Source: Anaerolineales bacterium UBA5195 (GTDB lineage: Bacteria; Chloroflexota; Anaerolineae; Anaerolineales; Villigracilaceae). Taken from it: DNA of 64,000 bases. Location: NCBI GenBank assembly GCA_002412925.1, contig DHVZ01000059.1, forward strand, positions 3,621 through 67,620. The letters run 5' to 3'. Made by a program: the position numbers and the translations under genes. Shown here piece after piece: positions 34,329-43,167 of the stretch (its first letter is position 1; each line of letters begins with the position of its first letter). The notes under the pieces were generated by a model. The model saw nothing but the letters and a program-made list of their open reading frames with translations, did not search any database and was not told the DNA's origin.

Positions 34329-35204
34329 ATGAAGATCACTTTGCTAGAATCCCCTGATTGGAAAGACTATGAACTGCTCGATAGCGGCGATGGGTTGAAG
34401 CTCGAACGCTTCGGGCCTTATCGTTTCGTCCGCCCTGAAGTGCAGGCCATCTGGAGGCGCGGACTGCCCGAATCGGCCTGGCAGGATGTTCACGGGGTTT
34501 TTCAACCAACCAGCGAAGAAAGCGGCGGTCATTGGGATTTGCGTAAAAAAATCGACCAGAAGTGGGTCATGGGATATAAAGAATTAAAATTCTGGGCGAT
34601 GACCACCCCTGGGCGGCATCTGGGCGTTTTCCCCGAGGTGGCGGCGCATTGGGACTGGTCGGCAGCGTTAATCCAAAAAGCCGGACGCCCGACAAAGGTG
34701 CTCAACCTGTTTGGGTACACCGGGCTGGCGTCATTGGCCGGGGCTGCGGCCGGGGCGGCGGTGACCCACGTGGATGCGTCAAAAAAATCGGTGACCTGGG
34801 CACGCGATAACCAGGTCCTTTCAAAGTTGGAGCAGAAACCAATCCGCTGGATTGTGGATGATGCGCTTAAATTTGTGGAACGCGAAGGAAGACGCGGGGT
34901 AAAATATGATGGCATTCTTTTCGACCCGCCAAAGTTCGGCCGCGGCCCAAAAGGCGAGGTGTGGGAGGTTTACGAATCGCTGCCTCTGCTGCTTAAGGCT
35001 TGCCGGGACGTGCTGAGCGAGACCCCTTTATTTGTTGCGCTAACGATGTATGCCATCCGCGCCTCGGGGGTGCATTTGTACCAAAGCCTGGATGAACTGA
35101 TGCGCCCATTTAACGGCAAGACGGACGCGGGTGAGTTGGTTGCCCGTGACAAAAGTTGTGGGAGGCTTTTGTCGCAGGCGGTCTATGCCCGCTGGGAAAC
35201 GTAG
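34329..35204 (+). CDS. Class I SAM-dependent methyltransferase (RlmI/COG1092-like)
   Basis: A 291-residue methyltransferase. Motif I is VLNLFGYTGLASLAGAAAGA (about 115-134), then VDASKKSVTWARDN, and motif IV FDPPKFGRGPKGEVWE. These are features of 23S rRNA m5C methyltransferases RlmI/RlmK, but the N-terminal PUA domain of RlmI is missing. The substrate is therefore open, rRNA being most likely. ATG 34329 starts at a natural N-terminus (MKITLLESPDW); an earlier in-frame start would enter the operator array. It is divergent from mraZ and shares its boxed spacer. Confidence 0.8.
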   Translation: MKITLLESPDWKDYELLDSGDGLKLERFGPYRFVRPEVQAIWRRGLPESAWQDVHGVFQPTSEESGGHWDLRKKIDQKWVMGYKELKFWAMTTPGRHLGVFPEVAAHWDWSAALIQKAGRPTKVLNLFGYTGLASLAGAAAGAAVTHVDASKKSVTWARDNQVLSKLEQKPIRWIVDDALKFVEREGRRGVKYDGILFDPPKFGRGPKGEVWEVYESLPLLLKACRDVLSETPLFVALTMYAIRASGVHLYQSLDELMRPFNGKTDAGELVARDKSCGRLLSQAVYARWET

Positions 35205-35294
35205 CCGCATCCCCTGAGTTAAATGATTAATTTCCGCGATCAAATTCTCTACAACAATGTCGCCAGGAAATTCCTAGAGAGAGAGAATGCTTAG

Positions 35295-37856
35295 ATGGGT
35301 TCAAATTCCAAATCACTGAAGAAAAGGATCGCTTGGGGGTTTATCCCGGTATTAGCCGGTTGGACAGTCATCAATGGCCTGGTTGTTTATGGGCTGCACC
35401 AAATGCTGAGGATGCCTGGGATTGCCGAACAAAAAACCATCCTCGATTTCCCACCGGTTGCGTTTGGGATGTATTTGTTGCTGTGGGGCACAGGGGTTTT
35501 TGGAATTATCTACAGCGCCTACCAGGCATATCGTTACATCTCCGTCCAAAAAAAGATTCAAAATGAGTTACGCCAGAGCGAAGATCGTTTTCGCCAACTG
35601 GTTGAGTTGTCTCCAAATGTGATTGCGGTCCATCAAGATGGGGTAGTGGTTTTTGTCAACCGGGCCGGTTTATTGCTGTTCGGCGCCAACGATGAGAATG
35701 AGATCATTGGAAAACCAGTGATTGATTTTGTCCACCCCGAATCGCGCCCGACAGTTTTACGGCGGATTGCCGAAATGACCCAGACAGGGCAGCCTGCTCC
35801 CCGGATGGAAGAAAAATTCGTTCTTTTGGACGGTTCTGTCATCGAGGTGGGTGTCATTTCGATACCGCTTGAATTTCGGGGGAAACTCGCTTTTGAAGTA
35901 ATTATCGAGGACACTACCATTCGCAAGCGCCTGGAACGAGCCATCCAAAGCATCGAATTAGGGATTTCTTCGACCATTGGGCAAGCGTTTTTCGAATCGG
36001 CAGTTTCCCACCTCGCGAATACTTTGGAAAGCGATACCGTTTTCATCGGCGAGTATCTGCCTGCCACAGAAAGTGTGCGCACGCTTTCTGCTTTCCGGGA
36101 TGGAGGGATAGTTCCAAATTTTGAATACCCTTTACAGGGAGCGCCCTGCGAGAATGTCATCAATCGGGATTTATGCTGTTATCCCAATGGGGTGGCGGGA
36201 TTGTTTCCCAGGGATAAGTCTTTGAAGGAAAATGGCGTGGAGGGATACCTGGGTATGCCGCTCTGGGATTCGGGGCATAATCCGGTTGGGATTATCGCAG
36301 TGCTTTACCGCCATCCAATTTCATCGCCTGATTTTGCCAAAGGACTTGTGCAAATCTTTGCTTCGCGCATTCAGGCAGAAATGGAACGCGCCGGGGCGCT
36401 GAATGCGCTGGTGGAAAGCAAGGCCCAACTCGAAGCCGCATTCAACAATATTCCCTTTGAAATCTGGCTTTCAGGCGCAGACGGGCGCTGTATTAAGCAG
36501 AATCCTGTTTCCAGGCAATATTGGGGAAATACGGAAGGGAAACTACCTGAGACCCTCAAACTCCCCGTTGAAATAAGATCCGCCTGGGCCGAGCGAAATC
36601 AACGGGTGCTCTCAGGGCAGGTTGCGCACGATTCGCAAGTTATCCAAAAAGACGGCAAAAGCCTGTATTTCGATACAATCCTGGCCCCCATTCAGGTGGG
36701 CAACCGCATTACCGGGTTTGTCGGCGTCAACATCGATGTTACCGAGCACATCCAGTCTGAACTGAAAAACCGCAATAACATCGAACGGCTTTCAGCCTTG
36801 CGAGACATCGACCAGGTGATTCTGGGCGGGAATGACATTCGCGCAGTCATGGATGGGATTTGCGGGCATGTTTCAGCCTTGCTGCGCGTGGATGCCGTGG
36901 AAATCCTGCGCTACGATTCCAGCACCCTGACGCTTGAAACCCTGGCTCGACGGGGCATAGAATCCTACTCTTTGTTTAATCATTTTCCGGTTCAGGATGA
37001 TATCGCTTCGAAAGCAGTACTGGAGCAAAAGGTTATCTTTGAACAAGATTTTCCAAAACTCCTGGAAGCTTTTCCAAATTGTGATGTCATGAAGATGGAA
37101 AACTTTCGCACTTATATTGCCATCCCGCTCATCGCAAAAGGTTTTGTGCGCGGCGTGCTGGAAGTCTTCCAGCATACCGATCTAAACCCCGACGATGACT
37201 GGTGGGAGCTCGCCCAGGCTCTTGCAAACCAGGCCGCGATTGCCATCGATAACCTCTCCCTGTTCCAGGATTTACAGCGTTCAAACGCAGATTTATGTCT
37301 GGCTTATGATTTGACTCTGGAGGGCTGGTCAAAAGCGCTCGAAATTCGCGACCAGGAAACGGAGGGGCATGCCCAGCGTGTGACCACGCTCACCCTGCGT
37401 TTGACTGAGGCATTGGGCGTTCCTCGCAACCAAATAATTCATATTCGCCGGGGCGCATTGTTACACGATATCGGCAAAATGGGTATTCCAGACAAAATCC
37501 TGCACAAACCCGGGCCTTTGACTGACGAAGAATGGCGGATTGTCAAGAAGCACCCCCAAATGGCTTTTGACTTGTTACTACCGATCCCATTCCTGCATAG
37601 GGCGCTTGATATTCCCTATTGTCACCACGAACGCTGGAATGGCTCCGGCTATCCACGCGGCTTGAAGGGCAAAGACATCCCGCTTGCGGCGCGCATCTTT
37701 AGTGTTGTCGATGTTTGGGATGCGCTGACCTCTGATCGCCCGTATCGCGCAGCCATATCTCCCCAAAAAGCGTCCCGTTATTTGCGCGAACAAAGCGGCC
37801 AATATTTTGACCCCGAAATCGTCAAAGTTTTTGAAAAAGTTATTCTCAAGCTATAG
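35295..37856 (+). CDS. PAS-GAF sensor with HD-GYP phosphodiesterase domain
   Basis: An 853-residue membrane sensor. Two N-terminal helices (about 12-33 and 53-75) are followed by PAS (about 90-215), GAF (about 225-365), PAS (about 370-490) and GAF (about 500-655) domains. A C-terminal HD-GYP domain completes it (about 665-853), with LLHDIGKMGIPDKILHKPGPL, CHHERWNGSGYPRGLKG and FSVVDVWDALTSDRPYR. HD-GYP domains hydrolyse cyclic di-GMP; all metal-binding positions seem intact. No diguanylate cyclase is nearby. It precedes the SIS gene by 45 bases and may be co-transcribed. Confidence 0.92.
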   Translation: MGSNSKSLKKRIAWGFIPVLAGWTVINGLVVYGLHQMLRMPGIAEQKTILDFPPVAFGMYLLLWGTGVFGIIYSAYQAYRYISVQKKIQNELRQSEDRFRQLVELSPNVIAVHQDGVVVFVNRAGLLLFGANDENEIIGKPVIDFVHPESRPTVLRRIAEMTQTGQPAPRMEEKFVLLDGSVIEVGVISIPLEFRGKLAFEVIIEDTTIRKRLERAIQSIELGISSTIGQAFFESAVSHLANTLESDTVFIGEYLPATESVRTLSAFRDGGIVPNFEYPLQGAPCENVINRDLCCYPNGVAGLFPRDKSLKENGVEGYLGMPLWDSGHNPVGIIAVLYRHPISSPDFAKGLVQIFASRIQAEMERAGALNALVESKAQLEAAFNNIPFEIWLSGADGRCIKQNPVSRQYWGNTEGKLPETLKLPVEIRSAWAERNQRVLSGQVAHDSQVIQKDGKSLYFDTILAPIQVGNRITGFVGVNIDVTEHIQSELKNRNNIERLSALRDIDQVILGGNDIRAVMDGICGHVSALLRVDAVEILRYDSSTLTLETLARRGIESYSLFNHFPVQDDIASKAVLEQKVIFEQDFPKLLEAFPNCDVMKMENFRTYIAIPLIAKGFVRGVLEVFQHTDLNPDDDWWELAQALANQAAIAIDNLSLFQDLQRSNADLCLAYDLTLEGWSKALEIRDQETEGHAQRVTTLTLRLTEALGVPRNQIIHIRRGALLHDIGKMGIPDKILHKPGPLTDEEWRIVKKHPQMAFDLLLPIPFLHRALDIPYCHHERWNGSGYPRGLKGKDIPLAARIFSVVDVWDALTSDRPYRAAISPQKASRYLREQSGQYFDPEIVKVFEKVILKL

Positions 37857-37901
37857 CCCAGTACTAGATAATTAATCCTAAATCCCCAACTCGAGGCCCA
37901 T

Positions 37902-38939
37902 ATGTCACTTCATGATGAAATCCTGGAACAACCCCGCCGACTGGCGGATCTGTTGAAAAATCAACGCAGCGCGGTGCTCAAGATTGCCGAGGCGATCAAG
38001 GCGCGCGAGGTGAAGTTTGTCTTCCTGGCAGCGCGCGGCACTTCTGATAATGCCGGGCGTTATGCCAATTACCTGTGGGGAGCCACCAACCGCCTGCCCC
38101 TGGCGCTGGCGGCCCCCTCGCTATTCACCTACTATGCAGAGCCGCCCAAGCTGGATGGAGCCCTGGTTGTGGGTGTTTCGCAATCGGGGAAATCACCGGA
38201 TATCGTCAGTGTACTGACGGAAGGACGCAGACAAGGCTGTCTCACCCTGGCGATCACCAACGTGCCCGAATCTCCTCTGGCTGAGGCCGCTGAACTGATG
38301 CTCGATATCCAGGCCGGGGCCGAAAAAGCTGTTGCCGCGACGAAGACGTACACATCTCAATTAATGGGTCTGGCAATGATCTCAGCTGCGCTGCGCGGGG
38401 AAGAACAAGCCTGGCGCGACCTGGAGAAAGTGCCAGCCTGGATCGACGAGGTGCTCAAACAGGATGCTGCCATTGCGTGCATGGCGGAACGCTTCCGTTA
38501 CATGCACCAATGCGTGGTGCTGGGACGCGGGTTCAACTATGCCACCGCCTTCGAGTGGGCGCTCAAGCTGAAAGAACTCACTTATGTGGTGGCCGAGCCG
38601 TATTCATCCGCCGATTTCCAACACGGGCCGATTGCGATGGTCGAAGGCGGTTTCCCGGTGCTGGCGGTTGCGCCACAGGGCAAAGTCTTCGACTCGATGC
38701 TTGAAATGCTGACCCGCCTGCGCCAGAAACACGAGGCCGAACTGGTGGTCATTTCCAACGATGAGCGCGCCCTGGCTCTGGCACAGTCTCCCATCCACCT
38801 GCCCACGGGCATCCCCGAATGGCTCACACCATTGGTGGCGATCGTTGCGGCGCAGTTGTTCGCCTGTCATTTGACGGTGGTCAAAGGTTATGACACCGAA
38901 AAACCGCGCAGTATCACGAAAGTGACTGAGACGCATTAG
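37902..38939 (+). CDS. SIS-domain sugar isomerase/deaminase (GlmS C-terminal-like)
   Basis: A 345-residue protein with two SIS domains as in the isomerase half of GlmS but no glutaminase domain. Motifs: FLAARGTSDNAGRYANYLW, GVSQSGKSPDIVSVL, AATKTYTSQL, ELTYVVAEPYSSADFQHGP. Proteins of this shape (NagB-II or AgaS type) deaminate glucosamine-6-phosphate to fructose-6-phosphate. The converging amino-sugar operon makes that role likely. Start ATG follows cgagg. It could instead serve another aldose/ketose isomerisation; the sequence alone does not decide. Confidence 0.8.
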   Translation: MSLHDEILEQPRRLADLLKNQRSAVLKIAEAIKAREVKFVFLAARGTSDNAGRYANYLWGATNRLPLALAAPSLFTYYAEPPKLDGALVVGVSQSGKSPDIVSVLTEGRRQGCLTLAITNVPESPLAEAAELMLDIQAGAEKAVAATKTYTSQLMGLAMISAALRGEEQAWRDLEKVPAWIDEVLKQDAAIACMAERFRYMHQCVVLGRGFNYATAFEWALKLKELTYVVAEPYSSADFQHGPIAMVEGGFPVLAVAPQGKVFDSMLEMLTRLRQKHEAELVVISNDERALALAQSPIHLPTGIPEWLTPLVAIVAAQLFACHLTVVKGYDTEKPRSITKVTETH

Positions 38940-38954
38940 ACAGACATAAAAAAC

Positions 38955-39006
38955 CGCAAAAATGGGGTCTGAATGTGCGTACGCGCGCTCAGACCCCATT
39001 TTTGCG
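38955..39006. terminator. Long perfect hairpin between convergent genes
   Basis: Bases 38955-38972 (cgcaaaaatggggtctga) pair perfectly with 38989-39006 around a 16-base loop that contains gcgtacgc. It lies between the SIS gene (+) and the deacetylase gene (-), where a bidirectional terminator is expected. Its ggggt arm and gcgcgctc loop resemble the hairpin at 58188-58229. Confidence 0.7.
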
Positions 39007-39021
39007 TTAGGTTACCTCAAA

Positions 39022-39852
39022 TTACAACTGCGCGAAGCTGATAAGTTGGATGCCGCGCCTCTCCACTTCCTTGCGCATGGCCGGATCGGTCAGGATTTCC
39101 AACTCGGTCTGGCGCTGGAAGGCGTAGACAGATTCTTTGGCAAAAGCCTCGTCCACATAGCCGGGGTGGCACATGATTTCAAATGTGCCGTTCGGCAGGA
39201 AATTGCTCAAAATCCGCAGGAATTCTCCGCGGGTGGCGTTTTCATCGTAGAAGGAGGCGAAGAAAGCCTCGGGGCTGCGCGGCTGGAATTGTTCGAGCAG
39301 TTGGGGGGCGAATTCAAGCATGGCCGGGATCAATTCTTCGGGCAAGCCATCGATGCTTTTCGCCGTCCCATGCGCGATCGGCAAACGGATGGGAAGACCG
39401 TATTCGCGAGCCACCTCGAACATGGTTTGAAGCAAGCCAGGGGTGAAATAGGACGCGTGATGATGGGAATCAAAATGTGTGGGGTTTTTCCCGGTTGCCG
39501 AAATAAAGGCCTCGATCTGGGCAATCCATTCAGCTTTGACTTCTGCCAGATTCAGGGCAGGGGCCAGGCTGACGAATTTGTCCAATTTATGGAAGCCGCC
39601 TTCGGGCGTGGTCAATGATGGGATTTTGGCAGCCGGCAGCAGGGGCTTCCCGGATGTCAGCACGAGGTGAACCCCCAGACCGAGTTCCGGCGTTTCTTCT
39701 ATGGCGATTTTCAGGTCCGCGGCGGCGGAGGGCATGTTCAGCATGGCTGTCGAAGAAGTTACTATCCCGCGCAGATGAGCATCGCGGATGCCGCGCGAAA
39801 TATCGGGGGTGCGGCCATAATCGTCAGCGTTGATGATCAGGCGAAGGGTCAT
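39022..39852 (-). CDS. ChbG/YdjC-type carbohydrate deacetylase
   Basis: A 276-residue metal-dependent deacetylase of the YdjC/ChbG family. The start LRLIINADDYGRTPDISRGI carries the catalytic and metal Asp pair, and metal His residues follow in THFDSHHHASYF and CHPGYVDE. ChbG removes an acetyl group from chitobiose or its 6-phosphate so that the GH4 enzyme can act, and a GH4 gene lies in the same operon. It is the last gene, 14 bases after the GH18 gene. Confidence 0.88.
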   Translation of the reverse strand: MTLRLIINADDYGRTPDISRGIRDAHLRGIVTSSTAMLNMPSAAADLKIAIEETPELGLGVHLVLTSGKPLLPAAKIPSLTTPEGGFHKLDKFVSLAPALNLAEVKAEWIAQIEAFISATGKNPTHFDSHHHASYFTPGLLQTMFEVAREYGLPIRLPIAHGTAKSIDGLPEELIPAMLEFAPQLLEQFQPRSPEAFFASFYDENATRGEFLRILSNFLPNGTFEIMCHPGYVDEAFAKESVYAFQRQTELEILTDPAMRKEVERRGIQLISFAQL

Positions 39853-39866
39853 GGTTAGCTCCTTGG

Positions 39867-40844
39867 TCAGGGTTTGTAGCTGGCAATCGTCTGGTAAATG
39901 GCGTTCAACAGCGAGGCGTCTCCGGCAGCATCGTGTTCCAGGGTCCAGAACATGATCCCCGAGGCCTTGTCCAGTGCGATCAAAGTCTTTTGCCGAACCG
40001 TAGGAATGCCGTTATAGCGCTGTTCGGTGCCATTGTAGATCAAAACGTCGGTTTGGGAAGCGGCGGGATCGTTCTGGACAAGTTTGCGATAGGGAACTTC
40101 TCCGGGGCGCGAATAGAAGGGCAAGCCCATGACCAGTTTTTCAGGAGGCACGCCGCGACCCAGCCAGTAATCCAAACCCATCTGGAACTGTTCCAGCGTA
40201 GCATGATCCGGCCCATCATAGGTCATGATATTTACAAAATCGAACATGGCAAAAGTTTCGGCGGGAACCCCCAGACCAAACTCATCCCCAGAGGCAATCA
40301 CAGCCGTGGTGAGCAGTTTACCGGGCAGGGCGGCGCGCAATTCGGTGATGAGCGCCAGGTAGTTTTGGGCAGATTGGCCGGGGTCTGGATATTCCCAGTC
40401 AACATCAACGCCGTCGAAACCATATTCGTCCACCACCTTGAGCGCCTCGCGGATAAAGACGGCGCGTTTTTCGGGGCTGGCAGCCATTTCCTCGAACTGG
40501 GCATCCCAGCCCCAGCCGCCAATGGAAATGAGCACTTGCACCCCGTTGGCACGGCTCCGATTTACCAGCTCCTTCACTTTCCAGGAATTGGAAAGCGGCA
40601 CGAAGGTGCCATCAGCATTGGGGATCAGGAAAGCATAGTTAAGATGCGTAAGCTGGTTGAAGGGGATGTTTTCAACCATGACGGCACTGGTAACGTACCC
40701 GATGACGCGGAAAGGTCGTGGCGCCGGGGTGGATCTGACGGTTGGAACAGGGGCAGTGGTTGGAATGGGTGGCATGGGCGTGGGTGTGGCGCAGGCGCTG
40801 AGGATCAGGCTAAGAGCCAGGAAGATCAACTGGCGGGCAGGCAT
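39867..40844 (-). CDS. GH18 chitinase-like lipoprotein
   Basis: A 325-residue surface lipoprotein with lipobox LSAC (about residue 18), a Pro/Thr linker to about 45, and a GH18 barrel. The strand-3 motif LISIGGWGW and the full catalytic DxxDxDxE motif (FDGVDVDWEYP, about 140-150) are present, with MTYDG and a final FWTLEHD. It should cleave beta-1,4 GlcNAc linkages in chitin or related glycans outside the cell. ATG 40844 is one base after the preceding stop and fits the signal peptide; an upstream TTG is less likely. Confidence 0.88.
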   Translation of the reverse strand: MPARQLIFLALSLILSACATPTPMPPIPTTAPVPTVRSTPAPRPFRVIGYVTSAVMVENIPFNQLTHLNYAFLIPNADGTFVPLSNSWKVKELVNRSRANGVQVLISIGGWGWDAQFEEMAASPEKRAVFIREALKVVDEYGFDGVDVDWEYPDPGQSAQNYLALITELRAALPGKLLTTAVIASGDEFGLGVPAETFAMFDFVNIMTYDGPDHATLEQFQMGLDYWLGRGVPPEKLVMGLPFYSRPGEVPYRKLVQNDPAASQTDVLIYNGTEQRYNGIPTVRQKTLIALDKASGIMFWTLEHDAAGDASLLNAIYQTIASYKP

Positions 40845-40845
40845 G

Positions 40846-42057
40846 TTAATTCCCAATGGTGAGATTTAAGCGCCGCGCAAGAGGTTCCAAGTGAGCGCGC
40901 AGGATCTTTTCAGATTTTTCAGCGGGTTTCTCGTTGGCTTCCAGCAGGCAAGCGCCAAGTTCCTGGGCAAGCTGATATTCAATCCGCCGCCAGAGCGGGA
41001 CTGTGTGGTAGGCGCGTCCATGGCTGGCTGCTTGCATGACTGCAGCGTGAAGTGGATTTTCATCCGGGTAGATTTCTCGCAACACATCGAGGCGGGCGGG
41101 CATCGAGCCAACTTCGCGCGCCCAGCGCAGGCCGTTACCCGTATTGGTCAGGAACTTGACCAACTCGACAGCGGCGCGCTCCCGCTCTGGGTAGCCGCGA
41201 ACATGCTGCCAGATCACGAAACTACCGCCAGCCGTCCACGGAACTTGGGCAATCGGGATCACTCCCAGGTTTTCCCGGATCTGTGGGTTGGTTTCGTGCG
41301 AGATGAAATCTTTCGCCGCGCGAATATCGGTCAGCACCGCGGCAGCACGCCCTTCATGGAAGAGCGCCACCGTTTCGACCGAGCCAAGCTGCTTGTATGG
41401 GTCTGGAACAGCCCGATAAGTATCCAGCCAGTGAGACAGACCTTCAATGGCGCTGGGGCTGTCAAAGATGACATGCGTGCCATCGTGATTAATGAAATCA
41501 CCGCCTGCGCTCCAGACCCAGGAGGCGGCGATATGCAGCAAGTCGGTATAAGGCGCGGGAATGAATGGGCTGAGCCAGGGAATTTCGGCCACACCCGCCT
41601 CGCGTAATTTTTGAAAAGCGGTGGAATGAACACCGGTGAAGACGTCGTCTGCCTCCACGCCTGCCCTGTCCAGCAGGTCTCTGCGGAAACAAATCACATA
41701 GATATAGGCCGTCCACGGAATGGCCCAGGTATGAGCATCTGCATATTGTTTGGTGCTTTCCCAGATGGGGACCATAAAAGCCGCGGCGCCACCCATGGCT
41801 TCGATTTCGGCTGGCTTAAAAGGCCGCAGGGCGTTCATCATCGCCAGGCTCGAAACCCAGGTCCCGCCGACATGCGAAACATCAGGGCCTTTGCCATGCG
41901 AGGCAACCGTCATCAGGTCGGGCCAGGCTGCCCCCCAGGTCATTTCGCGCAGTTGCACCCGGGTGCCGGTTTTGGCGCGGAATTCTTCCAGCAGCGCAGT
42001 AAGAGTCCGGGTATCGACATCTGAATCAGGGATCGCGGAAAGTTCAATTTCAAGCAT
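40846..42057 (-). CDS. Solute-binding-protein homologue without signal peptide
   Basis: A 403-residue protein that aligns by pattern with family 1 extracellular sugar-binding proteins (TLTALLEEFRAKTGTRVQLREMTW, PDVSHVGGTWVSSLAMMNAL, AIPWTAYIYVICFRRDLLD, VKFLTNTGNGLRWAREVGSMPAR). It lacks any signal peptide or lipobox: the start MLEIELSAIPDSD leads straight into the fold. It overlaps the kinase gene by 8 bases and sits one base before GH18. It may bind sugar in the cytoplasm, as a sensor or scaffold, or be a domesticated paralogue of the operon's true binding protein. Confidence 0.8.
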   Translation of the reverse strand: MLEIELSAIPDSDVDTRTLTALLEEFRAKTGTRVQLREMTWGAAWPDLMTVASHGKGPDVSHVGGTWVSSLAMMNALRPFKPAEIEAMGGAAAFMVPIWESTKQYADAHTWAIPWTAYIYVICFRRDLLDRAGVEADDVFTGVHSTAFQKLREAGVAEIPWLSPFIPAPYTDLLHIAASWVWSAGGDFINHDGTHVIFDSPSAIEGLSHWLDTYRAVPDPYKQLGSVETVALFHEGRAAAVLTDIRAAKDFISHETNPQIRENLGVIPIAQVPWTAGGSFVIWQHVRGYPERERAAVELVKFLTNTGNGLRWAREVGSMPARLDVLREIYPDENPLHAAVMQAASHGRAYHTVPLWRRIEYQLAQELGACLLEANEKPAEKSEKILRAHLEPLARRLNLTIGN

Positions 42058-43054
42058 CGATTTCCTCCAGCCGGCTGCCGTTTTTAATCTCGTGGATGGT
42101 CTCTCTCAGCCGGGAACGGATGGCCGGATCGATGGGTTGTTGGCCCTGTTCCATGCCGATCAAAACCGCGCCGATGACAGGCGGAACATTGAGACGGACA
42201 AGCCGCGCCTGTGGGGCAGTTCTCAAAATAGCCGCGCGCATCGGGTCAATCAGCAAGTCTCCGCCATCGAACATGCCCCCCGAGAGAACCACGTCGAAGG
42301 CCAGTTCTTCGAAATTCAACTGGCGGATGACGCCGCCCGCCATTTCGCCCAATTCGTTCCCGGCCCAGGTAATCAACTCGCGCGCCACAGCATCCCCCGC
42401 ATATGCGGTCTGGAAGACCAGCCGGGCGGTTTCTGCGCCGATCGCATAGTAGCCTTCGGTGTAACCCTCAAGTAAATCTTCCAGGCTTTTTGCGCCGACA
42501 TGCTGGATGTAAGCCTCGCTTAATGTGGTTTTCGGACCGCGCCGGGTCCAATCCTGCCCAACCAGGTGCATGGCGCGGAAGACCAGTTCGGATGAACCAG
42601 CCGCCTCGCCCATTGTAATCCCATACCCGGTGACGCGCCCCTCGCGCTGGTGGCTCTGATCCCAGCCGCGGCAGTTACAACCGGTGCCAGAGACAACATT
42701 GACACCCCAACCCGCTTCTGCGCCCGCCACCAGGCCAGGAATGGCGTCGTTAACCAGCCCACAGGCGGCAGAAAGCCCCAGCTTTTGGACAGTTTCGAGC
42801 ATGATGGGTTTTTCACTCGGCCAGTCGTACCCGGCGATGCCAAAGCCCGCGCCCGAAATATTGTCCCGTTTCAGGCAGGCTGAATCCAGCGCCTGTTCGA
42901 GCGCGGTCAGCATCGCGGTGTACATCCCATCGTATCCCACGCTCTGATGATTTCCTGGGCCCCCCTCGCCAAATCCAATCGCGCGGCCAGTTTCATCTGC
43001 AATCACAAAGTGAGTTTTTGTACCACCTAAATCGGCACCCAAAAAATAGCGCAT
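42050..43054 (-). CDS. BadF/BadG-type N-acetylglucosamine kinase
   Basis: A 334-residue ASKHA-fold kinase. It has the phosphate-1 loop LGADLGGTKTHFVIAD, the GPGNHQSVG loop, GFGIAGYDWP, the SGTGCNCRG phosphate-2 region and a C-terminal VVLSGGMFDG adenosine motif. This is the BadF/BadG/BcrA/D ATPase family that includes mammalian-type GlcNAc kinases. Context with GH18, deacetylase and deaminase supports phosphorylation of GlcNAc or GlcN. ATG 43054 has gaagg upstream. Cys in the phosphate-2 loop (TGCNCRG) is common in the family. Confidence 0.85.
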   Translation of the reverse strand: MRYFLGADLGGTKTHFVIADETGRAIGFGEGGPGNHQSVGYDGMYTAMLTALEQALDSACLKRDNISGAGFGIAGYDWPSEKPIMLETVQKLGLSAACGLVNDAIPGLVAGAEAGWGVNVVSGTGCNCRGWDQSHQREGRVTGYGITMGEAAGSSELVFRAMHLVGQDWTRRGPKTTLSEAYIQHVGAKSLEDLLEGYTEGYYAIGAETARLVFQTAYAGDAVARELITWAGNELGEMAGGVIRQLNFEELAFDVVLSGGMFDGGDLLIDPMRAAILRTAPQARLVRLNVPPVIGAVLIGMEQGQQPIDPAIRSRLRETIHEIKNGSRLEEIDA

Positions 43055-43134
43055 ACGCAACCTTCACAAGTTTTGGAGTAAAAAGCTTGCTTTTTTACCA
43101 CGGGAGCAAGCTTCCGCCTCCAGATTTCAAGAAA

Positions 43135-43159
43135 GGGGCGCACAAATCATGTGCGCCCC
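43135..43159. other. Hairpin between GH4 and kinase genes
   Basis: ggggcgcaca and tgtgcgcccc form a perfect 10-bp stem with loop aatca, 8 bases after the GH4 stop on the - strand. A second pair, aagcttgc (43083) and gcaagctt (43105), lies just beyond. Both are in the middle of the operon and may partly terminate or protect the upstream mRNA. Confidence 0.6.
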
Positions 43160-43167
43160 TTGGATAG

